Source: Aphodosoma sp045631465 (lineage in GTDB: Bacteria > Bacteroidota > Bacteroidia > Bacteroidales > Paludibacteraceae). Taken from it: DNA of 22,198 bases. The notes beneath the pieces are model-generated. The model ran no database searches. It was not told the origin of the DNA and was given only the letters and a program-made list of their open reading frames with translations. Both the position numbers and the translations under genes were made by a program. Where the stretch lies: NCBI GenBank assembly GCA_045631465.1, contig JAZQUV010000042.1, positions 1-22,198 of the forward strand. Reading direction: 5' to 3'. Within the stretch, counting starts at the first letter, position 1, and each line of letters begins with the position of its first letter. This document shows positions 1-6,275 of the stretch, piece by piece.

Positions 1-1
1 G

Positions 2-193
2 AAGACGCATTCTACACGAGTTGTAGAGATTCGTGAACAAGACTATCTATTGTTGTTGGAGAACTCAATTAAAATGGAGGCGCTCAAAATCGCTGGGATT
101 GAGAAGATGGCAATCTATAAAGCAATGGAACATATATTGAACAACCAACATATTGATATCCTCATAAAACCGATCTCCACTAAATATAAATAA
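2..193 (+). CDS. C-terminal 63 aa of an unrecognised protein (5' end outside window)
   Basis: An open frame enters from the left edge and ends at TAA 191-193, giving a 63-residue tail that begins KTHSTRVVEIREQDYLLLLE and ends ISTKYK. The other two forward frames are quickly interrupted, and the residue mix (charged and aliphatic, alpha-helical in character) looks like real protein. I recognise no domain, and the fragment is too short to name. The hairpin at 268-308 may mark the end of its transcript. Confidence that this is a genuine gene end is moderate; its function is unknown. Confidence 0.55.
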   Translation, partial: KTHSTRVVEIREQDYLLLLENSIKMEALKIAGIEKMAIYKAMEHILNNQHIDILIKPISTKYK

Positions 194-267
194 TAAATAG
201 GTGACTCCTATACACCTTCAATTAGATACAAATAAACTAAACTAATTAGAACCAATAATATACAAAA

Positions 268-308
268 GTGGCGTATGTAGTGAACCTTGTAGTTCTCTCA
301 TACGCCAC
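268..308 (+). terminator. 10-bp inverted repeat, possible transcript-end hairpin
   Basis: GTGGCGTATG at 268-277 pairs perfectly with CATACGCCAC at 299-308. The 21-nt loop contains a second small stem (GAAC 282-285 with GTTC 292-295). It lies 75 nt after the partial gene's stop codon. The T run that follows is poor (CTTAGTTTATT), so this is a weak intrinsic terminator at best. It could equally be an RNA-stabilising hairpin or a protein-binding palindrome. Confidence 0.4.
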
Positions 309-323
309 CTTAGTTTATTCACA

Positions 324-461
324 ATGCATCTTCGAAAGACACTTGATTTCAGCGCTTTACTTTCAAAAGTTTTATTTACCTTTGCATTCGTAATTTTTGG
401 GCTTGATTACGACCTCTATGTAATCTTCTATGTAGGATTTCGCAATTTTCGTAAAAACTAA
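324..461 (+). CDS. Doubtful 45-aa hydrophobic small ORF
   Basis: ATG 324-326 to TAA 459-461 encodes 45 residues: a polar start (MHLRKTLDF), a hydrophobic central stretch rich in F, V, L and I that could span a membrane, and a basic tail (FRNFRKN). This layout suits a small membrane protein. However, the region is T-rich, so chance ORFs there are bound to look hydrophobic. A promoter-like box also lies inside the frame at 377-384. There is no recognisable family and no ribosome-binding signal. More likely chance than real. Confidence 0.2.
   Translation: MHLRKTLDFSALLSKVLFTFAFVIFGLDYDLYVIFYVGFRNFRKN
377..384 (+). promoter_or_regulatory. Orphan -7 box (TACCTTTG)
   Basis: TACCTTTG matches the Bacteroidota -7 consensus TAnnTTTG. 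A weak -33 element (CTTTA, about 354-358) lies about 19 nt upstream. No rightward gene follows: transcription would run toward the 3' end of the leftward gene at 536. It may drive a short antisense or small RNA ending near the T8 run at 513-520, or be a chance match in AT-rich DNA. Confidence 0.3.
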
Positions 462-535
462 CACTGAATATCAATCAGTTAAAATAAAATAACGGGTACC
501 ATAGAGTCAGCCTCTTTTTTTTCTACATTATACCA

Positions 536-1420
536 TTATTTTGTAAGATTAAAGTATTGTTGACCAATAAGGTGACCATCCACAAACAAATCCACACGAT
601 AATCCCCCTCCCAAAGTGTCTCAGTCACAGTGTAATAAATCGCATCCGACAACTCCTCACCAGTATACTCAAAACTTTTACGCGCCGAGAACGCAATCTT
701 CGAATCCTCAAATTGAAAAACATCCGATGCTTGTTTCTGGAGCACCATATCATCAGGCGTAGTAATACGCATATAGATAGTCTTATTACCCACCTCAGCA
801 GTATTATTTTTTGCAAGAGTATAATCCACCTTAACAATAGCCAACTTACGCACCGATTTAGTCTTACGTCCACGCTCATTTTGCAAGTCAACAACAATAT
901 TCGTAGCCTCAAGTTGCGATGCAATAGTCACCTTCTCCACCAAGCGTTCACGCTCTTCCGACAAAGTTTTCACCTCCTCAGTCGCCGCCTGATAACGTTG
1001 TTGCACCTGACGATTTTCAGCCTCAAGCTTAGTATTCACCGCTGTGAGCGAATCCACCTGACGCACATACGACACAAGCACCTTACGCACAGTCGACAAC
1101 TCCTCCTTCAACTCCGCAATACGACGAGCATTCGTAGCCTTCACCGTGCGCAACTCTTCAAGCAACAACTGAACACGTTTTTGTTCTTGATCCAACTGAT
1201 GAAGAAGCGAATCATTATTCACCTTAATCGACATGCCCTCAATTTCAAGAGCCACATCAGCATATTCATTCTCAAGTTGTTCTTTCTCATAATTCATCAT
1301 TTCCACCATCTCCTCCATTTCTGTCTTAGTTGTTGACAACGAACGCGAAAGGTAGAAAATAACACCACTTGCCACAAGTAGCAAAAGCACAAAAGCAATA
1401 ATTACAGTTCTCTTATTCAT
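536..1420 (-). CDS. Membrane-anchored coiled-coil protein, function unknown
   Basis: This 294-aa protein has three parts. A short basic N-terminus (MNKR) precedes a single hydrophobic segment at about residues 6-24, which acts as a signal anchor. A long charged heptad-rich region at about 30-165 (EQLENEYADVALEIEG, EELRTVKATNARRIAELKEEL) is a coiled coil. The C-terminal domain at about 175-294 looks beta-rich, with alternating patterns ending GDYRVDLFVDGHLIGQQYFN. The expected topology is cytoplasmic N-terminus, with coiled coil and beta domain in the periplasm. Similar TM plus coiled coil plus beta-tail proteins occur in Bacteroidales without assigned function (from memory of the group). Automated pipelines may label such proteins SMC-like because of the coiled coil, but there is no ATPase motif. 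It is divergent from mdh and shares its intergenic region. Confidence 0.85.
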   Translation of the reverse strand: MNKRTVIIAFVLLLLVASGVIFYLSRSLSTTKTEMEEMVEMMNYEKEQLENEYADVALEIEGMSIKVNNDSLLHQLDQEQKRVQLLLEELRTVKATNARRIAELKEELSTVRKVLVSYVRQVDSLTAVNTKLEAENRQVQQRYQAATEEVKTLSEERERLVEKVTIASQLEATNIVVDLQNERGRKTKSVRKLAIVKVDYTLAKNNTAEVGNKTIYMRITTPDDMVLQKQASDVFQFEDSKIAFSARKSFEYTGEELSDAIYYTVTETLWEGDYRVDLFVDGHLIGQQYFNLTK

Positions 1421-1489
1421 ATTTATTAAGGGTTAAAGGTTCCACAAACTATTAACTATCAACCATTCAATGTCGACATTTATTTTTTG

Positions 1490-1520
1490 CAAAATTACGA
1501 ATAACTTTGCGATTATGCAA
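1490..1520 (-). promoter_or_regulatory. Promoter for the leftward coiled-coil gene
   Basis: On the minus strand TAATTTTG (plus 1490-1497) fits TAnnTTTG exactly. TTGC (plus 1517-1520) lies 19 nt upstream of it as a plausible -33 element. Transcription would start near 1483 and give a leader of about 60 nt. It faces the mdh promoter at 1547-1578. Confidence 0.6.
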
Positions 1521-1546
1521 CTTTTTAGAAAATTTATTATTAAAAA

Positions 1547-1578
1547 TTTCGCCATATCAATTTTATTGCCTAACTTTG
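1547..1578 (+). promoter_or_regulatory. Promoter for mdh
   Basis: TAACTTTG at 1571-1578 matches the Bacteroidota -7 consensus. A partial -33 element, TTTC at 1547-1550, lies 20 nt upstream. A start about 7 nt downstream of the box gives an AT-rich leader of roughly 100 nt before the ATG at 1684. A second TAACTTTG at 1502-1509 lacks a correctly spaced -33 element. Confidence 0.6.
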
Positions 1579-1638
1579 CCATACTTTTTGTAAATACTAC
1601 AAAATAAAATAACTAATAATAAATCTAATAACAATCAC

Positions 1639-1663
1639 AGCTCGTAGCCTCTCGCTACTAGCT
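1639..1663 (+). promoter_or_regulatory. Hairpin in the mdh 5' leader
   Basis: AGCT (1639-1642) and GTAGC (1644-1648) pair with GCTAC (1654-1658) and AGCT (1660-1663) around a CTCTC loop. This makes a 9-bp stem with a single C/T mismatch, 20 nt before the start codon. It stands out in an otherwise unstructured A/T-rich leader and could stabilise the mRNA or influence initiation. No riboswitch family is recognised. Confidence 0.4.
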
Positions 1664-1683
1664 ACTAAAAATCTAACAAAATT

Positions 1684-2628
1684 ATGTCTAAAGTAACCGT
1701 TGTAGGTGCAGGTAACGTAGGTGCTACTTGTGCTAATGTATTGGCTGTAAACGAAGTTGCCAACGAAGTTGTATTGATCGATATCAAAGAAGGTTTTGCC
1801 GAAGGTAAAGCTATGGATATCATGCAAACTGCTCAATTGATGGGTTTCGACACTGTAGTTAAAGGTGTAACTAACGACTACTCACAAACTGCAGGTTCTG
1901 ACGTTGTTATCATCACTTCTGGTATTCCACGTAAACCAGGTATGACTCGCGAAGAACTCATCGGCGTTAACGCTGGTATCGTTAAAAGCGTAGCAGAAAA
2001 CTGCTTGAAATACTCTCCAGAAGCTATCCTCGTTATCGTAGCTAACCCTATGGACCCAATGGCTTACCTCACTTACAAAACTCTCGGTTTGCCTCGTAAC
2101 CGCGTAATCGGTATGGGTGGTGCTCTCGACAGCTCACGCTTCAAATATTTCATCAGCCAAGCTATCGGTTGCAACGCTAACGAAGTTGAAGGTATCGTTA
2201 TCGGTGGCCACGGCGACACTACAATGATTCCTCTCCCACGTCTTGCTACTTACAAAGGTATGCCTATCTGCAACTTCCTCAGCGAAGAAAAAGTAGAAGA
2301 AGTTGTTAAATCTACAATGGTTGGTGGTGCTACTCTCACAGGTCTTCTCGGCACTTCTGCATGGATGGCTCCAGGTGCAGCTGCTTCTGCTGTTGCTGAA
2401 TCTATCATCAAAAACCAAGGCAAAATGATCACTTGTGCTGCTTACCTCGATGGCGAATACGGCATGAAAGACATCATGATTGGTGTTCCTGTAGTTCTTG
2501 GCAAAAACGGTATCGAACGCATCGTTGAAATCGAACTCACTGAAGACGAAAAAGCTAAATTCGCTGCTTCTGAAGCTGCAGTTCGCAAAACTAACGCTGT
2601 TCTCTACGAAACTGGTATCCTTAAATAA
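1684..2628 (+). CDS. mdh: Malate dehydrogenase (NAD-dependent, LDH-like type)
   Basis: Cytoplasmic enzyme interconverting malate and oxaloacetate with NAD(H); in anaerobic Bacteroidales it serves the reductive branch toward fumarate and succinate. The 314-aa length is normal for the LDH-like MDH family. Visible motifs: the Rossmann glycine loop GAGNVGA (residues 8-14), Asp33 at the end of beta-2 (NAD over NADP), the substrate loop IPRKPGMTR with Arg83 and Arg89 (dicarboxylate specificity), NPMD (121-124) where many homologues have NPVD, Asp149 and Arg152 in LDSSRF, and catalytic His176 in GGHGD. The sequence closely resembles Bacteroides MDH as I recall it. Codon choice is strongly biased (GGT, GCT, AAC, CGT), unlike neighbouring genes and consistent with high expression. 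It has its own promoter and terminator, so it is monocistronic. Confidence 0.97.
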   Translation: MSKVTVVGAGNVGATCANVLAVNEVANEVVLIDIKEGFAEGKAMDIMQTAQLMGFDTVVKGVTNDYSQTAGSDVVIITSGIPRKPGMTREELIGVNAGIVKSVAENCLKYSPEAILVIVANPMDPMAYLTYKTLGLPRNRVIGMGGALDSSRFKYFISQAIGCNANEVEGIVIGGHGDTTMIPLPRLATYKGMPICNFLSEEKVEEVVKSTMVGGATLTGLLGTSAWMAPGAAASAVAESIIKNQGKMITCAAYLDGEYGMKDIMIGVPVVLGKNGIERIVEIELTEDEKAKFAASEAAVRKTNAVLYETGILK

Positions 2629-2646
2629 TTAAACTACACAATGTAG

Positions 2647-2666
2647 GGACACGGCATGCCGTGTCC
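2647..2666. repeat. 20-bp perfect palindrome
   Basis: GGACACGGCATGCCGTGTCC is its own reverse complement over all 20 bases and lies 18 bp after the mdh stop. It is far more GC-rich than its surroundings. The preceding TGTAG suggests it is part of a longer dispersed palindromic repeat (the form GTAGGGACACGGC... recurs in several bacterial genomes, from memory), but the 3' half is not extended here (CCGCA follows). It may also be a stabilising hairpin at the mdh mRNA end. Confidence 0.6.
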
Positions 2667-2681
2667 GCAAACTCAAAAAAT

Positions 2682-2717
2682 AAAGGTTGATTTCTCCCCC
2701 GAGAAGTCAACCTTTTT
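2682..2717 (+). terminator. Intrinsic terminator of mdh
   Basis: AAAGGTTGA (2682-2690) pairs with TCAACCTTT (2707-2715) and TTCTC (2692-2696) with GAGAA (2701-2705), joined by one T-G wobble around a CCCC loop. The result is a nearly continuous 15-bp stem ending in T5 (2713-2717). This is a classic rho-independent terminator 54 nt after the mdh stop codon. Confidence 0.88.
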
Positions 2718-2749
2718 CTCTAACTCCACATCAATTGGCACAATCTTTG

Positions 2750-3016
2750 CATTTTTTATAGTACAAAATCACACCATCAGCCTGAGGTTAGAAAATTCAA
2801 CAGTTACTTTTTAACACCACCGAGGCTAACTTCCTTTATCAATGGCGGGCTGCGCTTCTCTCCCACAAGAGTTGTAACCAACAAAGGTCGGCAGATTACA
2901 ACGAACTGGAACACCTCAAATCTTACACAATAGGAATTTTTCTCAACAAAACGGCAGTGCGTTTTCAAAATAAATATCCGCTCACTACTCAACCGGTAGG
3001 AGCGGATTATTTTTTT
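2750..3016 (+). ncRNA. Candidate small RNA ending in an intrinsic terminator
   Basis: No convincing protein is encoded between the mdh terminator and the leader of the next gene, yet a strong rightward terminator (2976-3016) lies there with no gene before it. A weak -7-like box AATCTTTG at 2742-2749 precedes the segment. The interior has local pairing, for example GTTGTAA and TTACAAC flanking an 18-nt loop around 2871-2902. This suggests a small RNA of up to about 260 nt. It could instead be an attenuated leader, a remnant of a deleted gene, or read-through protection. I do not recognise 6S, SRP, RNase P or tmRNA features. Confidence 0.28.
2976..3016 (+). terminator. Intrinsic terminator without an obvious upstream gene
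   Basis: ATCCGCTC (2976-2983) pairs with GAGCGGAT (3000-3007), and inside it CTAC (2985-2988) pairs with GTAG (2996-2999), with a single bulged A at 2984. The loop is 7 nt. A TTATTTTTTT run follows (3008-3016). It sits 45 nt upstream of the -7 box of the AAA+ cassette and insulates it from upstream transcription. Confidence 0.75.
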
Positions 3017-3033
3017 ATATAAATATTTCCCGA

Positions 3034-3068
3034 TTGTCAAAAGTTGTCAAAAACAGAAGCTAATTTTG
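3034..3068 (+). promoter_or_regulatory. Promoter of the AAA+ cassette with tandem TTGTCAAAA motifs
   Basis: TAATTTTG at 3061-3068 matches TAnnTTTG. Just upstream are two identical 9-mers, TTGTCAAAA, at 3034-3042 and 3044-3052, with a 10-bp period (one helical turn). They overlap the expected -33 region, and neither TTG is at the ideal 19-nt spacing (24 and 14 nt). The same-face spacing suggests an operator or activator site. Transcription starting near 3075 gives a leader of about 128 nt. Confidence 0.45.
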
Positions 3069-3202
3069 CAACGAAATTTACAATTCAAAAAAAATACCTC
3101 CCTTACATTAAAAAAAGGATAAGGTTTTGTTATATTATATTATCACAAATATCCAAACCACAAGGGGAAAACCATTTGATAAACATTAAAAACTATAACA
3201 TT

Positions 3203-4870
3203 ATGAAAGCAAAAAAGACACTTGTAGAATTAGACAACATGCCTCAAATTCAATTGATTGACACCATTATCGGCAAAATGGAAGACAACAAATTGTCTGA
3301 AGCCAGTATCAAAGCAGCCAAACCTTACATCAAAAGATTGGCTAAACATCTCGACATCTCTGACGATGCTGCCATGATGTTTTCTGCTTTCTTCAACGAC
3401 TTTTCGGATACCTGCATCGTTATTTCCGACATTGCTCGTTTCTTTGATTGCAATAAAGTGAAAATCCTAACCTATTGGTCGGCTATCGAGGAATTAGAAA
3501 AGAAAAAACTTATCCGTCAATCAAAAAATGACAAAAACGATGTTTCCTACTCTATTCCTGGCGAATTAGTCAAAGCTATACGCGAGAATACGACCTACAT
3601 CCCACAAGAGTATAAAAATCTACCTATCGACCAATGGGTAGACGAACTACATAATTTAATGAATGATAAACGTAAAGATAATATCTCTTTTGAATATTTT
3701 CGAGAAAACCTAAATCTTTTGATACGCAACAATCCTCATCTTACAATTGCGCACGAGTTGTCTAAATTTATTAATACAAACTTTGTAAATTATAATTTAA
3801 TAATACTCTGCGTAATGATTAATCTTTATATTCAAAATGACGACGAGCATATAACAAGAAGTGATATTGAAGACTTTTTCTCTCGTCCACACATGGCACG
3901 TTGGCAAGCATCAGCGCTCGAAGAGGGGTCGCACGATTTGCAAACAGACGGTCTTGTAGAACATTGCAATAGCGATGGTCAAGTAGAAAGCAGTGCGTGG
4001 AAACTAACCGATAAGGCTAAAGAGACATTTTTAAGCGAAATAGAAAAGAGAACTCCAACTAAAAACACTCGCGACCTCAAATCAGCCGATTCTATCACGC
4101 CTAAACAACTATTTTTCAATCCTTCGGTTAGCAAACAAATCCAACAACTCGACTCTCTCTTGCAAGCCGACCGATTCGCTTCAGTACAAGAGAATTTAGT
4201 GAAACATGGCATGCGTCGTGGCTTTGCCTGCATATTCTATGGTGCACCAGGTACAGGTAAAACCGAATCGGTATTGCAATTAGCACGAAGCACTGGTCGT
4301 GATATTATGATTGTTGATGTACCAAATTTACGCAGTAAATGGGTTGGCGACACAGAGAAAAACATTAAAGCTATTTTCGATAAATATAAAAGCTATTGCA
4401 AACAATGCGATTTAGCCCCTATACTTTTGTTCAACGAGGCAGATGCCATTCTCTGTAAACGCAACGAAGGTGCTACAACTGGCGTAGACAAGATGGAAAA
4501 TGCAATGCAAAACATCATCCTTCAAGAGATGGAAAATCTCGAAGGCATAATGATTGCCACAACCAACCTCACAGGCAATCTCGACTCGGCATTCGAACGA
4601 CGTTTTCTCTACAAAATCGAATTTCCAAAACCAACGCCAGCCGAAAGCAAACACATTTGGCACAGTATGTTGCCCGACATCACCGAGCAAGAGGCTTATA
4701 ATTTGGCTAAAGAATACTCATTCAGCGGTGGTCAAATCGAAAACATCGCCCGCAAACAAATCGTCAACGCAGTGCTATCAGGCAACGACACAATCACCAT
4801 CGATGCCATCCACGAAGCCTGCAAATGCGAATTATTCAACAACCATACCACTCGTCGTATTGGTTTTTAA
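3203..4870 (+). CDS. AAA+ ATPase with N-terminal winged-helix-like domains
   Basis: The 555-aa start is the ATG at 3203; the frame is open back to a TTG at 3044, but that overlaps the promoter. The N-terminal half is helical with two winged-helix-like stretches: about 60-130 (SDIARFFDCNKVKILTYW, EELEKKKLIRQ) and about 200-285 (SDIEDFF, DGLVEH, WKLTDKAKETFL). The ATPase core at about 300-555 has Walker A GAPGTGKT (347-354), a Walker B-like LLFNEAD (408-414, Asn411 in place of the usual Asp), sensor 1 TTN (453-455), arginine-finger candidates in FERRF (464-468), and a sensor 2-type helix GGQIENIARK. The core is of the CDC48/FtsH/spastin kind: a cytoplasmic hexameric remodeller of protein or protein-DNA complexes. 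NEAD occurs in Bacteroidales relatives I recall and is probably the family norm rather than a defect. It is the first gene of a likely three-gene operon; substrate unknown. Confidence 0.88.
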   Translation: MKAKKTLVELDNMPQIQLIDTIIGKMEDNKLSEASIKAAKPYIKRLAKHLDISDDAAMMFSAFFNDFSDTCIVISDIARFFDCNKVKILTYWSAIEELEKKKLIRQSKNDKNDVSYSIPGELVKAIRENTTYIPQEYKNLPIDQWVDELHNLMNDKRKDNISFEYFRENLNLLIRNNPHLTIAHELSKFINTNFVNYNLIILCVMINLYIQNDDEHITRSDIEDFFSRPHMARWQASALEEGSHDLQTDGLVEHCNSDGQVESSAWKLTDKAKETFLSEIEKRTPTKNTRDLKSADSITPKQLFFNPSVSKQIQQLDSLLQADRFASVQENLVKHGMRRGFACIFYGAPGTGKTESVLQLARSTGRDIMIVDVPNLRSKWVGDTEKNIKAIFDKYKSYCKQCDLAPILLFNEADAILCKRNEGATTGVDKMENAMQNIILQEMENLEGIMIATTNLTGNLDSAFERRFLYKIEFPKPTPAESKHIWHSMLPDITEQEAYNLAKEYSFSGGQIENIARKQIVNAVLSGNDTITIDAIHEACKCELFNNHTTRRIGF

Positions 4871-4890
4871 CTTTTAATTTATAACTCATT

Positions 4891-5577
4891 ATGACAAATT
4901 TACAATCATTATTATCAGAGCTATCAGCAAATGCCAAAGAACGTAACGTTAAATTCATCAAGGATTTAACGTTAAATGGCAAGAATATGGGTAAAATTGG
5001 CAGTTTTGTTATATTTACTGACGAAAATCCATTCTCTGTGCGCGAAAGTTGTAAAGCACCATGGGTGTATACGCTCTATTTAAATAAAGACTTGAAACAA
5101 TGGCACTATATCAATACCTCAATCGATGGATGTTTTGAGGGCAATAAAATTAGATGCCGTATGGTGTTCAATATGCGATTAGAAACTGCCAAAAAATTGA
5201 ACTATAAATACGACCTAATTTCGTTATTTTATGCCTACCCAACCGAATATGGCTTTATCGCAGAATATTGGGAAATACGCGACAAGGATGAAGGTTTTGC
5301 CGACCGTGTACTAAATCCATACGTCAAAAAGGGTGAAACTAAAATGCAATACGAAGGAGAAACCGAAGTAGTAGATTATTCAATTATTTGCAATGACTAT
5401 AAGTTTTATTTTGATAGTTCGTTATTCGAAAATGTGAATAACGATATATCACAACGCTTGAAATCGTATTGCGAAACTCATAATGAATATACCGATGAAG
5501 ATAAACTGCTCGAGTATGTTACAAATCATATCGGGCAGAAGGTTGCGTATATGAGAAAATGTATTTTCGGGGAATAA
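4891..5577 (+). CDS. Hypothetical protein, second gene of the AAA+ cassette
   Basis: This 228-aa soluble protein starts at ATG 4891, 20 nt after the ATPase stop, and has no signal peptide or membrane segment. It is rich in aromatics (for example CKAPWVYTLYLNKDLKQWHY, FYAYPTEYGFIAEYWEI) and probably alpha/beta, with a helical N-terminus (LQSLLSELSANAKER) and an acidic-to-basic helical C-terminus. I recognise no family or catalytic motif. The short gap and shared strand make co-transcription with the ATPase likely, so it may be a partner, adaptor or substrate. That role is inferred from position only. Confidence 0.75.
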   Translation: MTNLQSLLSELSANAKERNVKFIKDLTLNGKNMGKIGSFVIFTDENPFSVRESCKAPWVYTLYLNKDLKQWHYINTSIDGCFEGNKIRCRMVFNMRLETAKKLNYKYDLISLFYAYPTEYGFIAEYWEIRDKDEGFADRVLNPYVKKGETKMQYEGETEVVDYSIICNDYKFYFDSSLFENVNNDISQRLKSYCETHNEYTDEDKLLEYVTNHIGQKVAYMRKCIFGE

Positions 5578-5602
5578 AACAATTTTTTAACAAAAACTAA
5601 AT

Positions 5603-6229
5603 ATGGAAGCAACAAACAAAAACTTTTTGAGTGATTTTAATCCTGCTACTTGTAATGGGGCTCCCCTCGTAAGCATCACCGACAACAGAGCTAAAACACT
5701 CTTCGACAAATATTCCACTTATGGATTTATTATCATTAGTTACGGTAATAGTGATTTTGATAGAATAAAAGAGATGATTTCAACTATCAAGTCCCGAAAA
5801 TATTCTTATATGCCTATTTATGGTAGTTTCAACGAAAATCTTGGTGACGAAAATGAGACACAGACCTTCGAAAAATCACTTGTAATTTTCAATTACGATA
5901 ACAAACAACATTGCGAGGTTGGTGAGTTCTCCAAATTGATTCAATTCGCTATAGACCTTGCCCAACAATTCAACCAAGATAGTTTCTTGTATTGCGAGCC
6001 CAACAAAAACCTCAAATACGTCAAAACAGATGGCACAATAATCGCCGAATACGAAACCGACGCCCCATTCAACGACCTCACAAAAGAGTATTGGACTGAT
6101 TTACACAAAAACAGACACCAACCACCAACACAATCCACCTTCACTGGTTGTTATATAAATCCAGCCCCACAATGTTACAGTGAACGTCATGTGAGATATT
6201 TAAAAGGTGAAATATTTATTTCATTTTAA
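5603..6229 (+). CDS. Hypothetical protein, third gene of the AAA+ cassette
   Basis: This 208-aa cytoplasmic protein starts at ATG 5603, 25 nt after the previous stop. It shows a pattern I associate with small uncharacterised proteins of Bacteroidota accessory DNA and phages: YGFIIISYG, then YSYMPIYGSFNEN, TFEKSLVIFNYD, and an alpha-helical FSKLIQFAIDLAQQFNQDSFLYCEPN followed by YVKTDG. The FNQDSFL segment is the most characteristic. No enzymatic function is known to me. The tail after about residue 170 (proline-, glutamine- and cysteine-containing) looks variable. The stop codon (6227-6229) overlaps the left arm of the terminator, which closes the cassette. The family assignment rests on memory of the pattern, not on a search. 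Confidence 0.72.
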   Translation: MEATNKNFLSDFNPATCNGAPLVSITDNRAKTLFDKYSTYGFIIISYGNSDFDRIKEMISTIKSRKYSYMPIYGSFNENLGDENETQTFEKSLVIFNYDNKQHCEVGEFSKLIQFAIDLAQQFNQDSFLYCEPNKNLKYVKTDGTIIAEYETDAPFNDLTKEYWTDLHKNRHQPPTQSTFTGCYINPAPQCYSERHVRYLKGEIFISF

Positions 6230-6268
6230 CACCAAAGGCTGAGCCATCGACTCAGCCTTTGGTGTTTT
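6228..6268. terminator. Bidirectional terminator between convergent genes
   Basis: A 16-bp perfect stem, 6228-6243 (core CACCAAAGGCTGAG) with 6251-6266, encloses a 7-nt loop. TTTT on the right and AAAA-rich sequence on the left allow use in both directions. It includes the last bases of the rightward gene's stop codon and sits 8 bp from the stop of the leftward gene at 6276, so it serves both. Confidence 0.88.
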
Positions 6269-6275
6269 AATAATG

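Larger units (their letters stand above)
194..535. other. Intergenic region with hairpin, orphan promoter box and doubtful small ORF
   Basis: This 342-bp gap lies between the rightward gene end at 193 and the stop of the leftward gene at 536. It holds a 10-bp inverted repeat (268-308), a TAnnTTTG-type box (377-384), a 45-codon ORF (324-461), a weak 5-bp stem ACTGA/TCAGT (463-467 with 475-479), and a T8 run near 513-520 preceded by AGAG/CTCT. The 463-479 stem has a short T run after it on the minus strand and could help end the leftward gene, but it is weak. No tRNA or other known RNA is visible. Confidence 0.5.

Noticed and set aside
408..441. Direct repeat TCTATGTA (two copies) as a possible CRISPR or iteron
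   Set aside because: There are only two short copies, with no further units and no spacer pattern.
557..1336. 259-codon ORF on the + strand
   Set aside because: It is exactly antisense to the coiled-coil gene. Its composition (many H, R, L, S, I) is what the reverse complement of a charged helix gives, and the minus-strand protein has a coherent TM, coiled-coil and beta layout.
2804..3040. 78-codon ORF on the - strand (ending LIKEVSLGGVKK)
   Set aside because: It starts inside the terminator/AT-rich segment and has no promoter or family. Its tail resembles fragments often called as hypothetical proteins in intergenic DNA. I prefer a non-coding interpretation.
3044..3202. Upstream extension of the AAA+ ATPase to the TTG at 3044
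   Set aside because: It would place the start upstream of, and across, the TAATTTTG promoter box at 3061-3068. The extra 53 residues do not look like part of the domain, and the ATG at 3203 has a typical A-rich leader.
4421..4444. NEAD in place of DEAD in Walker B as a sign of an inactive ATPase
   Set aside because: The adjacent glutamate, Walker A, sensor 1 and arginine finger are intact, and I recall the same NEAD in Bacteroidales relatives, so it is likely a family trait.
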